Assembly: GCF_020524045.1 (NCBI RefSeq)
Contig: NZ_JAIVKL010000002.1
Span: forward strand, 310,001-374,000
Length of the DNA: 64,000 bases
Reading direction: 5' to 3'
Source of the DNA: Metabacillus litoralis
GTDB taxonomy: Bacteria > Bacillota > Bacilli > Bacillales > Bacillaceae
This document shows, piece after piece, positions 46,591 through 55,721 of the stretch. Position numbers and translations under genes: made by a program. Position 1 is the stretch's first letter; each line of letters starts with the position of its first letter. The notes beneath the pieces were generated by a model. The model was not told where the DNA came from and made no database searches. It worked only from the letters and a program-made list of their open reading frames with translations.

Positions 46591-46752
46591 GGTTCTTTTC
46601 TGAAAGATTTTTACTAATTGACCTAATTATGCATTGGAAACATTGTTGTTAAAGCAAAATAGGTACTATCCTAAGAAGAAAAGATGCCATTATGCTTTAT
46701 ATAGTGCTGTTTACTTGGAGTTGTTAAAGCAATAAAGTTTACGAGAACAGCC
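46591..46752 (+). repeat. Family C repeat, copy C10
   Basis: This 162-bp copy runs from GGTTCTTTTCTGAAAGATTT to GTTTACGAGAACAGCC. Flanks CTTCAGAA (46583-46590) and TTTCAGAA (46753-46760) match at 7 of 8. Confidence 0.8.
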
Positions 46753-46896
46753 TTTCAGAAAGATAGTAGATATTGGACCTTTTTATACAGTCGGAACTTA
46801 TTTTATAGCATAAAAGAAAGAGGCCTAATGGCTTTTCACCAAATTATTTACTTAGAATTGGTAAGACAACAATGTTTACAAAAAAGAATTAAAAAA

Positions 46897-46923
46897 GCAG
46901 ACCTTATAAAGCCTGTGGTCTGC
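46897..46923 (-). terminator. Terminator of yeeI
   Basis: GCAGACC / GGTCTGC stem with a 13-base loop, followed on the minus strand by TTTTTT. Confidence 0.8.
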
Positions 46924-46935
46924 AGCATGAATCCT

Positions 46936-47655
46936 TTATTCACCTAAGTCAACATTATGATAAACTTGTCGAACATCCTCTAAGTCTTCTAAAGCATCAA
47001 TTAATTTTTCGAATTGTTGTTGTGCATCTTCTGCTAACGTAACATCATTTTGAGCTAACATTGTTAATTCAGCAACGTTAAATTCAGTTATGCCAGAATT
47101 CTTAAATGCTTCTTGTACAGAATGAAATTGATCTGGATCTGCATAAACGATAACAGAATTTCCCTCTTCTAAAATATCACGAGCATCAACGTCTGCTTCC
47201 ATTAAAATTTCAAGAACATCATCAGCCGTTTTACCTTCCACACCAATAACTGCTGTTGCATCAAACATATAGGAAACTGAACCACTCACTCCCATATTTC
47301 CACCATTTTTACCAAAAGCTGCTCGAACATCAGAAGCAGTTCGATTAACATTGTTTGTTAATGCATCAACAATGATCATCGAACCATTTGGACCGAATCC
47401 TTCATATCGAAGCTCATCAAAATTTTCTTCTGAGCCACCCTTGGCTTTATCAATAGCGCGGTCAATAATTGTTTTTGGGACATTGTATGTTTTCGCTCTT
47501 TCAAGAACAACCTTTAAGGCTTGATTAGATTCTGGATCTGGTTCACCTTGTCTAGCTACAACATAAATTTCTCGGCCAAATTTGGCATATATTCGACTAG
47601 TGTTAGCATCCTTAGATGCCTTTTTCTCTTTAATATTATTCCACTTACGACCCAT
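46936..47655 (-). CDS. yeeI: YebC/TACO1-family regulator, YeeI type
   Basis: The 239-residue protein starts [20 protein letters not shown] and continues with [17 protein letters not shown] and [18 protein letters not shown], the fingerprints of the YebC family. The opening is that of B. subtilis YeeI. YebC-type proteins are DNA-binding regulators or ribosome-associated translation factors that help at polyproline stretches. The ATG at 47655 has AAAGTGAG upstream; the in-frame GTG at 47664 lies within that site. It is monocistronic. Confidence 0.9.
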   Translation of the reverse strand: MGRKWNNIKEKKASKDANTSRIYAKFGREIYVVARQGEPDPESNQALKVVLERAKTYNVPKTIIDRAIDKAKGGSEENFDELRYEGFGPNGSMIIVDALTNNVNRTASDVRAAFGKNGGNMGVSGSVSYMFDATAVIGVEGKTADDVLEILMEADVDARDILEEGNSVIVYADPDQFHSVQEAFKNSGITEFNVAELTMLAQNDVTLAEDAQQQFEKLIDALEDLEDVRQVYHNVDLGE

Positions 47656-47915
47656 TATGAACACTCACTTTCAACTTTAAATCATACCAGTAACATAATC
47701 CATATATGTATTACAACTACTTACAAAAAATATATTTCGAACTATGTCATGGCAGTTCTAGCACTTGTCTATATTATACCTTAATTGATCCATTTGTTAA
47801 GTGGTTAATGATAAGAAAAGTACAAGGAGTTTTACCTAAGTATCAACGGAAAAATCGATACTATTTCTCAATACGATCATGTTTTGTCTTAGGTATTTAT
47901 ATCCTTGCTTAAAAA

Positions 47916-48034
47916 GGCAATCTTAAATAAAACTTCATGTTTTTATTGGAACTGAATATAGGAAAATCGTGCTGATAGCGTGCCAAGGGAAAGTGAATGT
48001 CTGTAACTTAATCAAAAACCAACTCATCAGAGCC
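47916..48034 (-). repeat. Decayed family A remnant
   Basis: The right part (GAATGTCTGTAACTTAATCA, then CATCAGAGCC) follows copy A1 (GAATGCCTGTAACGGAAATC, then AACAGAGCC), and the left edge GGCAATCTTAAATAAAACTT could be the other end. The GC-rich core is gone. The rest of the spacer 47656-48087 shows nothing else. Confidence 0.4.
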
Positions 48035-48087
48035 TTTAAAATGGTCAGGAACTTTCAATACATACCGAGATTAAAAGCAATCGAGAA

Positions 48088-49392
48088 TTAATCATCGAGC
48101 TTTATTACCTCTAAATATGAAATATGATGTCCTTTAATATCCCTTATTCTAAAAATATAACCTTCTGCTAAGATTTCAGAACCTGATTTGGCTTCAAAAT
48201 TTCTAGTTAAGAACCAACCACCAATTGTATCAATTTCTTCATCTTCTAATTGAATTCCGAGTAATTCATTTACCTCATCAATTAGTATTTTAGCATCTAG
48301 TATATAATGATCTTCACTGACTTTTTGTATCTCAGGAATTTCATCTTCATCAAACTCATCCCGAATTTCTCCAACAATTTCTTCGAGAATGTCTTCAACT
48401 GTAACTAAGCCAGATGTACCGCCATATTCATCTATTAGTATTGCAATATGAATGCGTTCTGTTTGCATTTTCACTAATAAATCATGAATAGGTACTGTTT
48501 CACTTACCTGTATAATAGGATTGATAAAGGAGTGAAAAGGTGGTTGTTTTTCATCTGATTTTTTCATAATCATGGCAGTGAGAAATTCTTTAATGTTAAT
48601 AAACCCTAAAACATTATCTTTATCACTATCGTGAATAACTGGATAGCGAGTATATTTCTCGGCAGTTACAATGTTTATTACTTCCTCATAAGTATGTTCC
48701 ATTGATATAGAAACAATTGCCGTCCTAGGAACCATCACTTCTTTTGCAATTCTTTCATCAAATTCGAAGATATTATTTACGTAATTTAATTCATTTTGAT
48801 TGATTTCACCACTCTGATAACTCTCTGATAACAATATTCTTAATTCTTCCTCAGAATGTGCTAATTCATATTTTGGAGAAAATTTAAAACCAAATAGACG
48901 AACAAAGATACGAGCTGCACTATTTAAAAGCCAAATAAAAGGAAACATCAATCGATAAAACCAAATGATTGGAACTGAAAAAAGCAAGATTATTTCTTCT
49001 GCTTTTTGAATTGCAACTGTCTTAGGAGCTAATTCACCTATTACAACATGTAAAAAAGTAATACCTCCAAATGCTATGGCAAATGATAAAATTTGTATTA
49101 CTTTCTCATTTAACTCATAACTACTAAAGAAAGGTTCTATCATCTTCGCTACAGTAGGTTCTCCTAACCAACCTAATCCTAAAGCCGTGACAGTAATACC
49201 AAGCTGACAAGCAGAGAGATATTCATCTAGATGAGATAAAACAATTTTTGCTGATTTAGCACCTTTTCTTCCTTCAGAAATAAGCTGATCAATTCTTATT
49301 ACACGAACCTTTACAATAGCAAATTCTGTTGCCACAAAAAAACCTGTAAAAGCTACTAATAAGATAATTAAAAGAAAATTTAGTGTAATCAA
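48088..49392 (-). CDS. CNNM/CBS-domain membrane protein (CorC/HlyC-related)
   Basis: The 434-residue protein has an N-terminal CNNM membrane domain (about 1-200, with TEFAIVKVR and LDEYLSACQLGITVTALGLG). A CBS pair follows (about 215-335; EVMVPRTAIVSI and IAILIDEYGGTSGLVTVEDI), then a CorC_HlyC transporter-associated domain. Such proteins (B. subtilis YhdP, YrkA, YugS) are implicated in magnesium efflux or resistance to high magnesium. The start is a TTG with a weak AAGAAG site. A 14-bp palindrome (CTTACATATGTAAG, 49401-49414) lies just upstream. Confidence 0.85.
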   Translation of the reverse strand: MITLNFLLIILLVAFTGFFVATEFAIVKVRVIRIDQLISEGRKGAKSAKIVLSHLDEYLSACQLGITVTALGLGWLGEPTVAKMIEPFFSSYELNEKVIQILSFAIAFGGITFLHVVIGELAPKTVAIQKAEEIILLFSVPIIWFYRLMFPFIWLLNSAARIFVRLFGFKFSPKYELAHSEEELRILLSESYQSGEINQNELNYVNNIFEFDERIAKEVMVPRTAIVSISMEHTYEEVINIVTAEKYTRYPVIHDSDKDNVLGFINIKEFLTAMIMKKSDEKQPPFHSFINPIIQVSETVPIHDLLVKMQTERIHIAILIDEYGGTSGLVTVEDILEEIVGEIRDEFDEDEIPEIQKVSEDHYILDAKILIDEVNELLGIQLEDEEIDTIGGWFLTRNFEAKSGSEILAEGYIFRIRDIKGHHISYLEVIKLDD

Positions 49393-49880
49393 TAGAACTT
49401 CTTACATATGTAAGCATTACTTGAATTTTTACTGACAAATAAAAGAAGGATTCTATTTTATGTTTATAAGTGACTCATTATAAAATCAACATGAAGTATC
49501 CAGCTTTTGATATCTGTCTGTTTTTACAAATGTAAGATCTACACCTCCTTGTTACACGTCGTTGAATTCAGGAATATATCCAAATTTTTTCATGCGCCGG
49601 AATTTGAGTACCCTTATAATAAACCTTTCCCGAATAAACAATAGCTATACTAAATCCATTAATTCTAAAAGCATTAAAAATAATTTTTCATTCAGGTAAT
49701 TTACTATCTAAATTTATCTATATGTTTATTTTTCATGTGCATCAGTAATGTTTTAAGTTACTCTGTCGTATTATACCTTTAATTTAAGATAATCAACCTA
49801 TCATGAATTCGTAAAGACGAGCATTCTTAAAGTTTATATGAAATAAGAATGTTAAAGTATGTTATTAAAGGAGCAAATTA
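49393..49880. other. Intergenic region without a recognised element
   Basis: This 488-base stretch separates the CNNM gene from the transaminase pseudogene. Apart from the palindrome at 49401-49414, a strong ribosome-site-like AAGGAGGTGTAG on the minus strand near 49555 is followed by no usable ORF. No riboswitch motif was recognised. Confidence 0.4.
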
Positions 49881-50140
49881 ATGAGTAAGCTTATATATAA
49901 TGTAGCAAATGTTGCAAAACAACTATTCATATTGTTATAGAGGATCGTGCTTACCTATTTGGAGACGGTATTAATGAGGTTATTAGAGTATATAACGGTA
50001 AGTTTACAGCTACTAAACATTATGCAGAGAAGAGGCATCTTTTAAATGCTGATGAAGTGTTTATAACAGGAACAACAACTGAAGTAATAATTGATCAGCA
50101 AGTAATTGCGAATAGTATACCAGGACCGTTTTTAAAATAG
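49881..50140 (+). pseudogene. D-amino-acid transaminase relic (dat-like), internally deleted and frameshifted
   Basis: Behind AAGGAG an ATG opens a short frame ([14 protein letters not shown]) that stops early. In the +1/+2 frame the sequence continues [20 protein letters not shown], the N-terminal D-amino-acid transaminase segment with its EDRxYxFGDGxYE motif. It then jumps to [15 protein letters not shown], which in intact enzymes lies some 190 residues later near the C-terminus. So the active-site Lys region is missing and the frame is broken near 49910-49935. The 3' end is joined to repeat A1, whose first base supplies the last base of the TAG stop. Confidence 0.75.
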
Positions 50141-50322
50141 ACTATGTTAAAGCTTAATGTTGATTTTTAGTACTTTGTTGCTTGGAGTGAAAGGCATGAG
50201 ACTCCTGCGGGAGGAGCGTGTCAAAGGGAGACCCCACAGGCGCTTGCGCTGATGAGGCTCCCGGACCGCCCGCGTAAAGCGAATGCCTGTAACGGAAATC
50301 AACAACAAAGTTTAACAGAGCC
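50140..50322 (-). repeat. Family A MITE-like repeat, copy A1, with exact target duplication
   Basis: This 183-bp GC-rich copy is in reverse orientation (left edge GACTATGTTAAAGCTTAATG, right edge AAGTTTAACAGAGCC), flanked by identical TTAAAATA at 50132-50139 and 50323-50330. The core contains GGGAGACCCCACAGGCGC and CTCCCGGACCGCCCGCG. It entered the stop codon of the dat-like gene (AAA TAA became AAA TAG). ORFs within it are not genes. Confidence 0.9.
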
Positions 50323-50424
50323 TTAAAATAAGAAAAGAAATGCAGTGTGGAGCTATTCTCAAGTATCATATGGAAGGCTTTTGGAAGAAATAGAACTTAA
50401 GTAGCTTTACCTTTAAATAAACTA

Positions 50425-50455
50425 GATGACTAGTTTTTAGTCATCCTGTTTTTTT
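50425..50455 (+). terminator. Orphan terminator downstream of the dat-like relic
   Basis: GATGACTA / TAGTCATC with a 5-base loop and a following T7 run. It is probably the original terminator of the transaminase gene, now about 100 bases beyond copy A1. Confidence 0.75.
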
Positions 50456-50628
50456 GTGAGCTTAATAAAGTTCTATTCATTCAGCTTTGAAGCAACTTAT
50501 TTTCATTTAGTTGTCGTTAAATCTCAATGAATTTTTTGAGACTTTGTTGATTGGATTGGTTAGATGAAACAGGCAAGAATAACTTTACACAGAAACTCAA
50601 CATCGATGTACAAGATCACAAACAAACA

Positions 50629-51798
50629 CTAGTTTTTCTGATCATATACAAGCCAATCTGAACCGTTTATCTCATTAGAGTAATGAATAATTTTTTCCAT
50701 AACACGATTAGATTCTGCTCCATTTAACTTTGTCGGTTGATAATTATTTCTTGAAGCAACTGATGATATTGAAAAGGGAATGATATTTATTTCCTTTTTC
50801 ACTGTCAACTTACCATCCTTCAAATGAAATGTTTGTTGAAACACAAAAGTATCTTTATCACTAGGGTTTTTATTTCCTCCAAACATAAAATTTCCTAAGC
50901 TATATACGATAAATTTACCTTTGTATTCTTCTATCCCTTGAATCACATGGGGATGATGACCTAAAATTAAATCAGCTCCAGAATCAATCGTAAATTTCGC
51001 TAGCGTTTGTTGACTATTATTTGGTGTATACTGTTTTTCATCTCCCCAGTGAAAGTGGACAAGAATAATTTGAGATCCTTTTTTTCTTAAATCAATAATA
51101 TCTTTTTCAATTTGAGCTCTTATTTCTTCTGTATCCTGCCAACCTTCATACCCTAGAGCAGCTACTTTCACATCTTTAATAGTAGTTATAAAGCTATTTT
51201 CATACCCAAAGTAACCAATATTATGTGAATCCAGAGCCCTCTTCGTATCCTCATAGCCTTTTTGTAGATAATCAAACATATGATTGTTCGCCAAATTAAC
51301 TGCTTCAATGCCACCTAGTCTTAGAATTTCAGCATAAGAAGGATCACCTTTAAACCGAAATGTCTTTTCCGCTTTCTCTGTAGATGTTGTTAAAGTTGTT
51401 TCCAAATTAACTGATGTAAAATCATCCGTTAAAAATAGTTGATTAATATCTTCTACAAAATAGCGAAGACCATTTTTAGTCGCTTCATCTGTAAATGAAC
51501 CAGAATAGTCATAATTTTCATCTCTACCTAATGTAAAATCACCAGCCGCACTAATTTTTATTGTTGTATTACTCGACACAACTTTGGAATTTTCTTTTAC
51601 CAAAACATTTATTTCCTTAGGATTATGAGTTGTAGAAACGATCGCTTTTTTTTCTGGTAAAAAGATTTTATATAAAATTACACTGCACATTAAAAATATG
51701 AATAAAAATAATAATCTACGAAATGACCTTCTAAGTCTTCGGCTTTTCTTATTATTTCGAGTTCTTACCCTTGAAAATGTCCCCTTTTTTTCATCCAT
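50629..51798 (-). CDS. CapA-family (PGA_cap) metallophosphatase-like protein
   Basis: The 389-residue protein has a very basic cytoplasmic N-terminus, one membrane span (about 29-45) and an extracellular CapA domain. The latter shows SAAGDFTLGRDENYDYSG, NLETTLT, VNLANNHMFDY and LGHHPHVIQGIEEY, the metal-binding Asp/Asn/His set of the family. Relatives take part in poly-gamma-glutamate capsule synthesis or release, but no capBC genes are here, so its substrate is open. The ATG at 51798 has AAGGGGA upstream. It is 58 bases downstream of spo0M. Confidence 0.82.
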   Translation of the reverse strand: MDEKKGTFSRVRTRNNKKSRRLRRSFRRLLFLFIFLMCSVILYKIFLPEKKAIVSTTHNPKEINVLVKENSKVVSSNTTIKISAAGDFTLGRDENYDYSGSFTDEATKNGLRYFVEDINQLFLTDDFTSVNLETTLTTSTEKAEKTFRFKGDPSYAEILRLGGIEAVNLANNHMFDYLQKGYEDTKRALDSHNIGYFGYENSFITTIKDVKVAALGYEGWQDTEEIRAQIEKDIIDLRKKGSQIILVHFHWGDEKQYTPNNSQQTLAKFTIDSGADLILGHHPHVIQGIEEYKGKFIVYSLGNFMFGGNKNPSDKDTFVFQQTFHLKDGKLTVKKEINIIPFSISSVASRNNYQPTKLNGAESNRVMEKIIHYSNEINGSDWLVYDQKN

Positions 51799-51856
51799 CT
51801 TTTTTCCCCTTAACATTCTCTTACAATTGCTATCTAGTTAATCAATTCAGTGAAAA

Positions 51857-52627
51857 TCAAGTATGATTTGATAGAATGTCTTCAATTGTTTCTCTTAGAC
51901 TAGGTACATCTTCCATTTGAATTGTAAATTTTATAATGGATTCATCAAGATCTAATGCCTCAGTAAGTAGACCGGTGATACCTTTGGAGCGACGATCCAC
52001 TTCAATAATAACATCCATTTTTGTTTCACTTATAGGAAAGAAAATAACTTCAACTTCATCAAATTTTCTGTAATAAGGTCCTTCAGTAGGAACGAGTTCA
52101 AATTCTTGAATAAACGGTAACCTTTTTCGTATTTTATATGAAGCGGCTTCATTTTTTACCTTTCTCATAACAAATCCCAAATTTTGAAATGCCTCTAATG
52201 TTTCTTCCATTAACTGATTTGGTAAAATTGTAACAATATCACGATCAGTTGGATCAACAGAACCTTTTATATCTATTCCTGTTTGGATCCATACTTTTGT
52301 TGAACCCGCTGAAATTGGAGTATCTAAAGGTAATGTAAATTGAAAAGGTATTGTTTTCTTTTCTCCAGGCATAATAATAAAGGGTTCATTAAGTTTAACT
52401 GTTGAAATCACAGCTTGTGTATGTATAATTCTGTCATCATCTTCTTTTTCGAAATTAGTGTTTACGGTTAAGTATATTTCTTCAATTGCTTGCTCAACAC
52501 TACCACCTGTTACTTCAACTATTCCTTCTACATCTTCTCCCACTCTTATTGAAGAATGTGTTAGCTTTGTATCAACCTTTGAAGAACCTATTCCTACACT
52601 CGCTAAAATTTTATTAAAAAAAGACAT
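51857..52627 (-). CDS. spo0M: Sporulation control protein Spo0M
   Basis: The 256-residue soluble protein begins MSFFNKILASVGIGSSKVDT and contains IRVGEDVEGIVEVTGGSVEQ and LPLDTPISAGSTKVWIQTGL-like beta strands (here TGIDIKGSVDPTD), the arrestin-like fold of Spo0M. In B. subtilis loss of Spo0M impairs early sporulation. AAGGAG lies upstream of the ATG. It follows the kinase gene by 26 bases, which suggests that signalling by this kinase and Spo0M is connected. Confidence 0.9.
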   Translation of the reverse strand: MSFFNKILASVGIGSSKVDTKLTHSSIRVGEDVEGIVEVTGGSVEQAIEEIYLTVNTNFEKEDDDRIIHTQAVISTVKLNEPFIIMPGEKKTIPFQFTLPLDTPISAGSTKVWIQTGIDIKGSVDPTDRDIVTILPNQLMEETLEAFQNLGFVMRKVKNEAASYKIRKRLPFIQEFELVPTEGPYYRKFDEVEVIFFPISETKMDVIIEVDRRSKGITGLLTEALDLDESIIKFTIQMEDVPSLRETIEDILSNHT

Positions 52628-52653
52628 AATAAAAACTCCTTTATTTGAATGAA

Positions 52654-53433
52654 TTAATTTGCAAGATCATTTATAAGTTCATTGACATGATTGTATGGCA
52701 CATCTAGCTGAAGCATTTTCCTTAAGATTCTTTTGCTTTCATCTGTTATAGGTAGTTCTTCTTCCCATGTTTTTGATTGTTTAGAATCTGGTTCATATGA
52801 AGAATACAGTAAAAATAACATAAAATGTCCTAAAGCATATAAATCGCTTTTATAAGAGATCTCCCTAAATAACCTCTTTTCTTCATTATTGAAAGTTTCT
52901 TTTGAAACTTCACTTACACTTCTTGCTAAACCAAAATCAATGATACAGATATCATTTCCATTCTTAAGAATATTCGGTATCCTTAAGTCCCTGTGTATAT
53001 ATCCTTTGTTATGGATTTTTTTGATTAATTGTAAGATATAAGCTAATTCTCTAAATGCTTCTGTTTCAGTAAAGATCCGTTTTTCGTGGAAAATTAATTC
53101 TTCATATGTTTTCCCACTTAAATATTCCATGACGATAAATAATTTACCTTTGTCAGTAAATTGATCAAATAGTTTTGGAAAAGCTGGATCTGCCAAGTCA
53201 TTTAAAATATTCGCTTCTAAAAGAAAAGACCGTTTTCCAGTTCCATCAAGCATTTTGTACTTTCTTAACTGTTTTAGAACTCGTATATTCCCATCAAGAT
53301 CTTTAACTTGATAAGCGAACCCATAGCTCCCCTTCCCAAGTAGCTGAAGAATAACATATTTTCCACCAACCACATGACCAATCTGTAAATGTTGCTCAAA
53401 AAGCTCTATTAATTTTATATAGAGCTTTTTCAT
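52654..53433 (-). CDS. Hanks-type Ser/Thr protein kinase, YbdM-like
   Basis: The 259-residue soluble kinase has the Gly-rich loop LGKGSYG (33-38), the ATP-anchoring Lys54 in VLKQL, catalytic HRDLRIPN (147-154, with Arg where most kinases have Lys) and DFG (166-168). It has no membrane span or PASTA domains, so it is cytoplasmic. Closest in layout to B. subtilis YbdM. Its start codon overlaps the stop codon of the small basic gene upstream (TAATG), and spo0M follows by 26 bases, giving a compact operon. Confidence 0.85.
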   Translation of the reverse strand: MKKLYIKLIELFEQHLQIGHVVGGKYVILQLLGKGSYGFAYQVKDLDGNIRVLKQLRKYKMLDGTGKRSFLLEANILNDLADPAFPKLFDQFTDKGKLFIVMEYLSGKTYEELIFHEKRIFTETEAFRELAYILQLIKKIHNKGYIHRDLRIPNILKNGNDICIIDFGLARSVSEVSKETFNNEEKRLFREISYKSDLYALGHFMLFLLYSSYEPDSKQSKTWEEELPITDESKRILRKMLQLDVPYNHVNELINDLAN

Positions 53434-53612
53434 TAGCTGCTATAGGAACTAAAAAAACCACTTGATTTATGTTTTTTCTTATAATGTTGATGACCATATT
53501 TTGAGGGATGATGACTTCCATACTTCTTTCTTTTAAAATCGCTTGAACTATAAGAGCGACGATTAGTATGTTGTTTATTTGAAAGTAATGATTTTAGAAT
53601 TTTTCGAATCAT
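53433..53612 (-). CDS. Small basic Ser/His/Tyr-rich protein coupled to the kinase
   Basis: A 59-codon gene with AAGAGG upstream of its ATG. The product starts MIRKILKSLLSNKQ, a basic amphipathic helix. A His/Tyr/Ser/Lys-rich region (RRSYSSSDFKRKKYGSHH, HQHYKKKHKSSG) follows and ends FSSYSS. Its TAA overlaps the kinase ATG by one base, so the two are translationally coupled. The many Ser, Tyr and Lys residues make it an attractive kinase substrate or adaptor, which is inference. No known family was recognised. Confidence 0.7.
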   Translation of the reverse strand: MIRKILKSLLSNKQHTNRRSYSSSDFKRKKYGSHHPSKYGHQHYKKKHKSSGFFSSYSS

Positions 53613-53730
53613 TTTAAATACCTCTTTCTTTCATTAGTTTAATTATATATACGGTGATTCTTAACAAAAGTTTCAAAATTTCATATAAATATACTATATA
53701 CCATCTAATGAAAGTTTGGACTGATTAAAC

Positions 53731-54852
53731 ATGAGAAATATAACTAAAAAAGTAAAAGGAGCCAGTCATAACAAAGGATCTTTAAATGAAAAAGACCGTG
53801 AGCAGATTTATGAAAATATCGAGGGTATTTTAAACAAAGTTCTTCCAATTGTTTTAACACAAAAAGAAAAAGAACTTATACGTAACATTTATCAAGAAAC
53901 GCAACATCTAAACGAGAACAATGTTACGAGAACTTCAGCATATCTTTCTTTTTTTAATAAACATCCTGAAGTTCATTGGTCTTTTTTAGCACATATGGTT
54001 TCACGTAATGGTGGATATAATATGACAGATTTGAAGGGAACTCTCTTGAATCCTTTTCTTACTGAAAAAGATCAATTAACATTATTTCAATTTCTTGAGA
54101 AAGCAAATGCATTAATCTTCCATGATGCTTATCCACAGCTTTTACTATATAAAGCTAGTAAAAAAGAACAAATGTCATTATTTCATTTGTTACCAACTTT
54201 TAATGTATCGAGGTTTATGATACCTATTTGGGAATATTTTTTTAAGTGCAATGAATCTACACTTTTAACACATGCTTTAATAACAAATGAACAACAATAT
54301 ATTGAAAAACATTTAATGACATTACCATTTATAAAGAATAATGTTCTCAAATCATTTTCTTACATTCTACAAGAAAAATTAGGTTTTACTCATGTCATTT
54401 TTCCATATAAGCGATATCCATTTTTACCTAAATATTCATTAGCTGGTATAGAGGTTCACAATTTCACTTCAGTTAAGCAAAGAATTGATCTTGGAAAAAA
54501 TCTTTACAATATTCTTTATACAAACAATCGCTTCGATGCCTTCCATGAATTCAGTAGAAATCATCCTCACACAGGTTCTAGAACTGATTACTGGGCACAT
54601 ATTTTTTCTGAAAATAAATTAGATTCCCGTAGGTTAAATAGCCCTTCATTAAAAAAGACTTGGGCAAATGTAACTCATGAATTTAATATAAAGCAGGATT
54701 GGTTTAAACAGGTATCTCAAATAGAAAATTTCGATTTAGTAAGCGAATATCGATTTCAAGACATTACAAAAGAAGTAACAAAAGACATAAATATTTTAAA
54801 AACATTAGGAAAAATCAAAGAAATATCTCCTCTTCACACGGAAAAAGGCTGA
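53731..54852 (+). CDS. yppC: YppC, DUF2515 family protein
   Basis: The 373-residue soluble protein (NVTRTSAYLSFFNKHPEVHW, then LAHMVSRNGGYNMTDLKG, later FPYKRYPFLPKYSLAGIEVH) shows the pattern I associate with DUF2515, to which B. subtilis YppC belongs. The family is restricted to Bacillales and has no assigned activity. It is divergent from the kinase operon. The ribosome site is weak (TTGGACTGA). It ends inside a bidirectional terminator shared with yozD. Confidence 0.75.
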   Translation: MRNITKKVKGASHNKGSLNEKDREQIYENIEGILNKVLPIVLTQKEKELIRNIYQETQHLNENNVTRTSAYLSFFNKHPEVHWSFLAHMVSRNGGYNMTDLKGTLLNPFLTEKDQLTLFQFLEKANALIFHDAYPQLLLYKASKKEQMSLFHLLPTFNVSRFMIPIWEYFFKCNESTLLTHALITNEQQYIEKHLMTLPFIKNNVLKSFSYILQEKLGFTHVIFPYKRYPFLPKYSLAGIEVHNFTSVKQRIDLGKNLYNILYTNNRFDAFHEFSRNHPHTGSRTDYWAHIFSENKLDSRRLNSPSLKKTWANVTHEFNIKQDWFKQVSQIENFDLVSEYRFQDITKEVTKDINILKTLGKIKEISPLHTEKG

Positions 54853-54897
54853 TAAAGAAAATAGGTACTATTACAGTATCCAATCTCTTAATCAGCC
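54847..54897. terminator. Bidirectional terminator between yppC and yozD
   Basis: GGCTGAT / ATCAGCC with TAAAGA / TCTTA extension, T-rich on both outer sides. It overlaps the yppC stop. Confidence 0.7.
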
Positions 54898-54911
54898 TAA
54901 GTTTTTAAATT

Positions 54912-55094
54912 TTACTCAATACCCTCAAATTCTTCATCTTCATCGATAATACATTTGTTAAGAAGGTAATCAAATGTGATATCAGCTAGTTCTCCTAGCT
55001 CTTCCTCTCCAGGAACATACCCTCTTTTTGTGAGCTCATTGTAAAAGAACTCCGCAATCTCCTCTGTATCAATAATTACTTCGATCTCCTTCAC
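54912..55094 (-). CDS. yozD: YozD-like small acidic protein
   Basis: The 60-residue protein (MKEIEVIIDTEEIAEFFYNE at the start, DEDEEFEGIE at the end) closely follows B. subtilis YozD in length and sequence pattern. It is acidic, soluble and predicted helical. Start is GTG, behind AAGGGGGGC. The yozD-yodN-yozE order is that of B. subtilis, here opened up by a small inserted gene. Function unknown. Confidence 0.82.
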   Translation of the reverse strand: MKEIEVIIDTEEIAEFFYNELTKRGYVPGEEELGELADITFDYLLNKCIIDEDEEFEGIE

Positions 55095-55412
55095 AATATC
55101 GCCCCCCTTTTATTGTTTATGTCCTTATAGAGGGACATATGTCTATGAAAACAACAAAATTTTCACATTTTAATCATTACCTTGAAAATAAAGAAGTTGC
55201 AGTACAACAATTTATTCTAATTCACTACCCATTCAATCAGAACTGACTTCAATATTCATTTCTTCCTAGTTAAAAACATCCAAAGCCTTTCATTTGCTGA
55301 AATACTTAAACATTTGATTTTAAAAAGGAAAAATAATTGCATATGTTCAAATACTTCGTCATATAAATAATTTCAGATGGACAAGCTTATTTAAAATAAG
55401 GGGTTGAAGACA
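55095..55412. other. Intergenic region, nothing recognised
   Basis: These 318 bases between yozD and a divergent small gene hold no convincing ORF, repeat or hairpin. Confidence 0.4.
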
Positions 55413-55607
55413 ATGTTAAGAGAAAATTTGCAGTATATTGAATTTACTAAGAATGATAAAGAAATGAAAAGTAATAAAATAATGAACTTTCTTGACGGAG
55501 AAGGATTTGATCATTTTTTACAATTTTTATTAAAAGGTTTGTATTTCGGTATGATCTTCTTTTGTATTCCTTATCTTTGCTTTTTACTGATTACGTTAAA
55601 TCTTTAA
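55413..55607 (+). CDS. Small single-span membrane protein
   Basis: The 64-residue protein has a polar first half (MLRENLQYIEFTKNDKEM) and a strongly hydrophobic C-terminal span (FGMIFFCIPYLCFLLITL, about 46-62), so it is probably tail-anchored. AAGGGG lies nine bases before the ATG at 55413. It is oriented against its neighbours yozD and yodN. Family unknown. Confidence 0.6.
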   Translation: MLRENLQYIEFTKNDKEMKSNKIMNFLDGEGFDHFLQFLLKGLYFGMIFFCIPYLCFLLITLNL

Positions 55608-55721
55608 TTCAGGAATCACTTTTAAGATCATTATTGAGAACATACTTACAAATTAGTAAGATCTAATTTTTTATTACTTCAATTGAAGTCAAATAGACCC
55701 AAGTTAAAATGGAAACTTACT

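Noticed and set aside
47706-47912. 68-codon plus-strand ORF between yeeI and the CNNM gene
   Set aside because: No ribosome site at its start and no coding-like composition in the first half.
49393-49560. Possible magnesium riboswitch before the CNNM gene
   Set aside because: The conserved M-box blocks were looked for on the coding strand and are not present.
50154-50369. 71-codon ORF with QAPVGSPFDTLLPQES, also in 57010-57201
   Set aside because: Both lie inside family A repeats, have no ribosome site, and the similarity is that of the repeat DNA, not of a protein.
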